Positions 6,875 through 7,023 of a stretch of 7,023 nt of DNA are shown in pieces. The first letter of the stretch is position 1. The number at the start of each line of letters is the position of its first letter. Below the pieces are notes generated by a model, which was not told where the DNA came from, made no database searches, and saw only the letters and a program-made list of their open reading frames with translations. Source of the stretch: Eubacteriaceae bacterium (GTDB taxonomy: Bacteria; Bacillota_A; Clostridia; Eubacteriales; Anaerofustaceae); assembly GCA_031280495.1 (NCBI GenBank), contig JAITGT010000081.1:1-7023 (forward strand), in the 5' to 3' direction. The position numbers were made by a program, and so were the translations under genes.

Positions 6875-6902
6875 ATTATACAGCCCAAAACAGCAAAAGC
6901 AA
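6875..6902 (-). promoter_or_regulatory. Likely sigma-70/sigma-A type promoter for the cooC-acsDCE operon
   Basis: A perfect -10 box TATAAT reads on the - strand at 6880-6875. With a 16-base spacer, the best -35 candidate is TTGCTT at 6902-6897, which matches the consensus only in TTG. Transcription would start near 6868. It lies downstream, in the operon's direction, of the terminator-like hairpin at 6961-7010, as expected for a promoter opening a new transcription unit. Confidence 0.55.
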
Positions 6903-6960
6903 AGGGCGCCGCCGCCGATATTCGATATTTACGCTCGCTTTGCCGTTTTTCGCCCAAAGC

Positions 6961-7010
6961 AAAAAAGGCCGCTCCCATTGCCGGGCAGCGGCCCATTTTT
7001 CTTTTTTTTT
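6961..7010. terminator. Terminator-like hairpin upstream of the operon promoter
   Basis: GGCCGCT (6967-6973) and AGCGGCC (6987-6993) form a perfect seven-pair stem. It can be lengthened by CCC (6974-6976) with GGG (6983-6985) across one bulged C. On the - strand it is followed by six T residues (complement of 6961-6966). On the + strand it is followed by a tract of 14 T in 15 positions (6996-7010, broken by one C). On the - strand it would end a gene lying just right of the window and insulate it from the cooC promoter. A TAA read on the - strand at 7022-7020 could be such a gene's stop, but that is speculative. Confidence 0.75.
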
Positions 7011-7023
7011 CGCCCAGGCTTAC

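Noticed and set aside
6792..7023. Open frame on the + strand from an ATG at 6792 to the window edge, containing CPNCG like a zinc-ribbon start
   Set aside because: There is no ribosome binding site. The frame runs through the terminator hairpin and its T-run, giving a phenylalanine string, and it opposes the operon promoter. Only one C-x-x-C pair is present. The match is probably accidental.

Overview
The window is part of a Wood-Ljungdahl (reductive acetyl-CoA) pathway locus. Every recognisable gene serves the corrinoid methyl-transfer step. Consensus-like Shine-Dalgarno sites, intrinsic terminators of the hairpin plus T-run type, and the acsD-acsC-acsE order all suggest an anaerobic acetogen-type bacterium, most likely a Bacillota/Clostridia lineage with DNA of moderately high GC. 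That assignment is an inference. The sequence does not identify a species.

Layout from left to right. Positions 1-1764 on the + strand hold the 3' part of an ASKHA-type reductive activator of the corrinoid iron-sulfur protein (RACo/AcsV), cut at its N-terminus by the window edge. Positions 1765-2588 hold about 820 bases with no convincing gene, containing a perfect 10-bp hairpin and a 12-bp palindrome. A terminator that works in both directions (2581-2626) separates this stretch from a four-gene operon on the - strand. Read in its own direction, the operon is cooC/acsF-like nickel-insertion ATPase (6642-5872), acsD (5774-4833), acsC (4816-3473) and acsE (3427-2642). Upstream of cooC lies a roughly 225-nt leader with several stable hairpins. 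A promoter with a perfect TATAAT box precedes the leader, and a second terminator-like hairpin (6961-7010) closes the window.

How the genes work together (family knowledge). AcsE moves the methyl group from methyltetrahydrofolate to the cob(I)amide of the AcsC/AcsD corrinoid iron-sulfur protein, which carries it to acetyl-CoA synthase. When the cobalt is accidentally oxidised to Co(II), RACo restores Co(I) at the cost of ATP. The CooC/AcsF ATPase matures the nickel sites of CO dehydrogenase/acetyl-CoA synthase. The genes for those two enzymes (acsA, acsB) are not in this window.

The genes themselves are orthodox. The parts most worth a second look are the structured leader of the operon, where a hairpin loop can pair with the cooC ribosome binding site, the long gene-free gap, and the placement of the RACo gene convergent to the operon that encodes its substrate.
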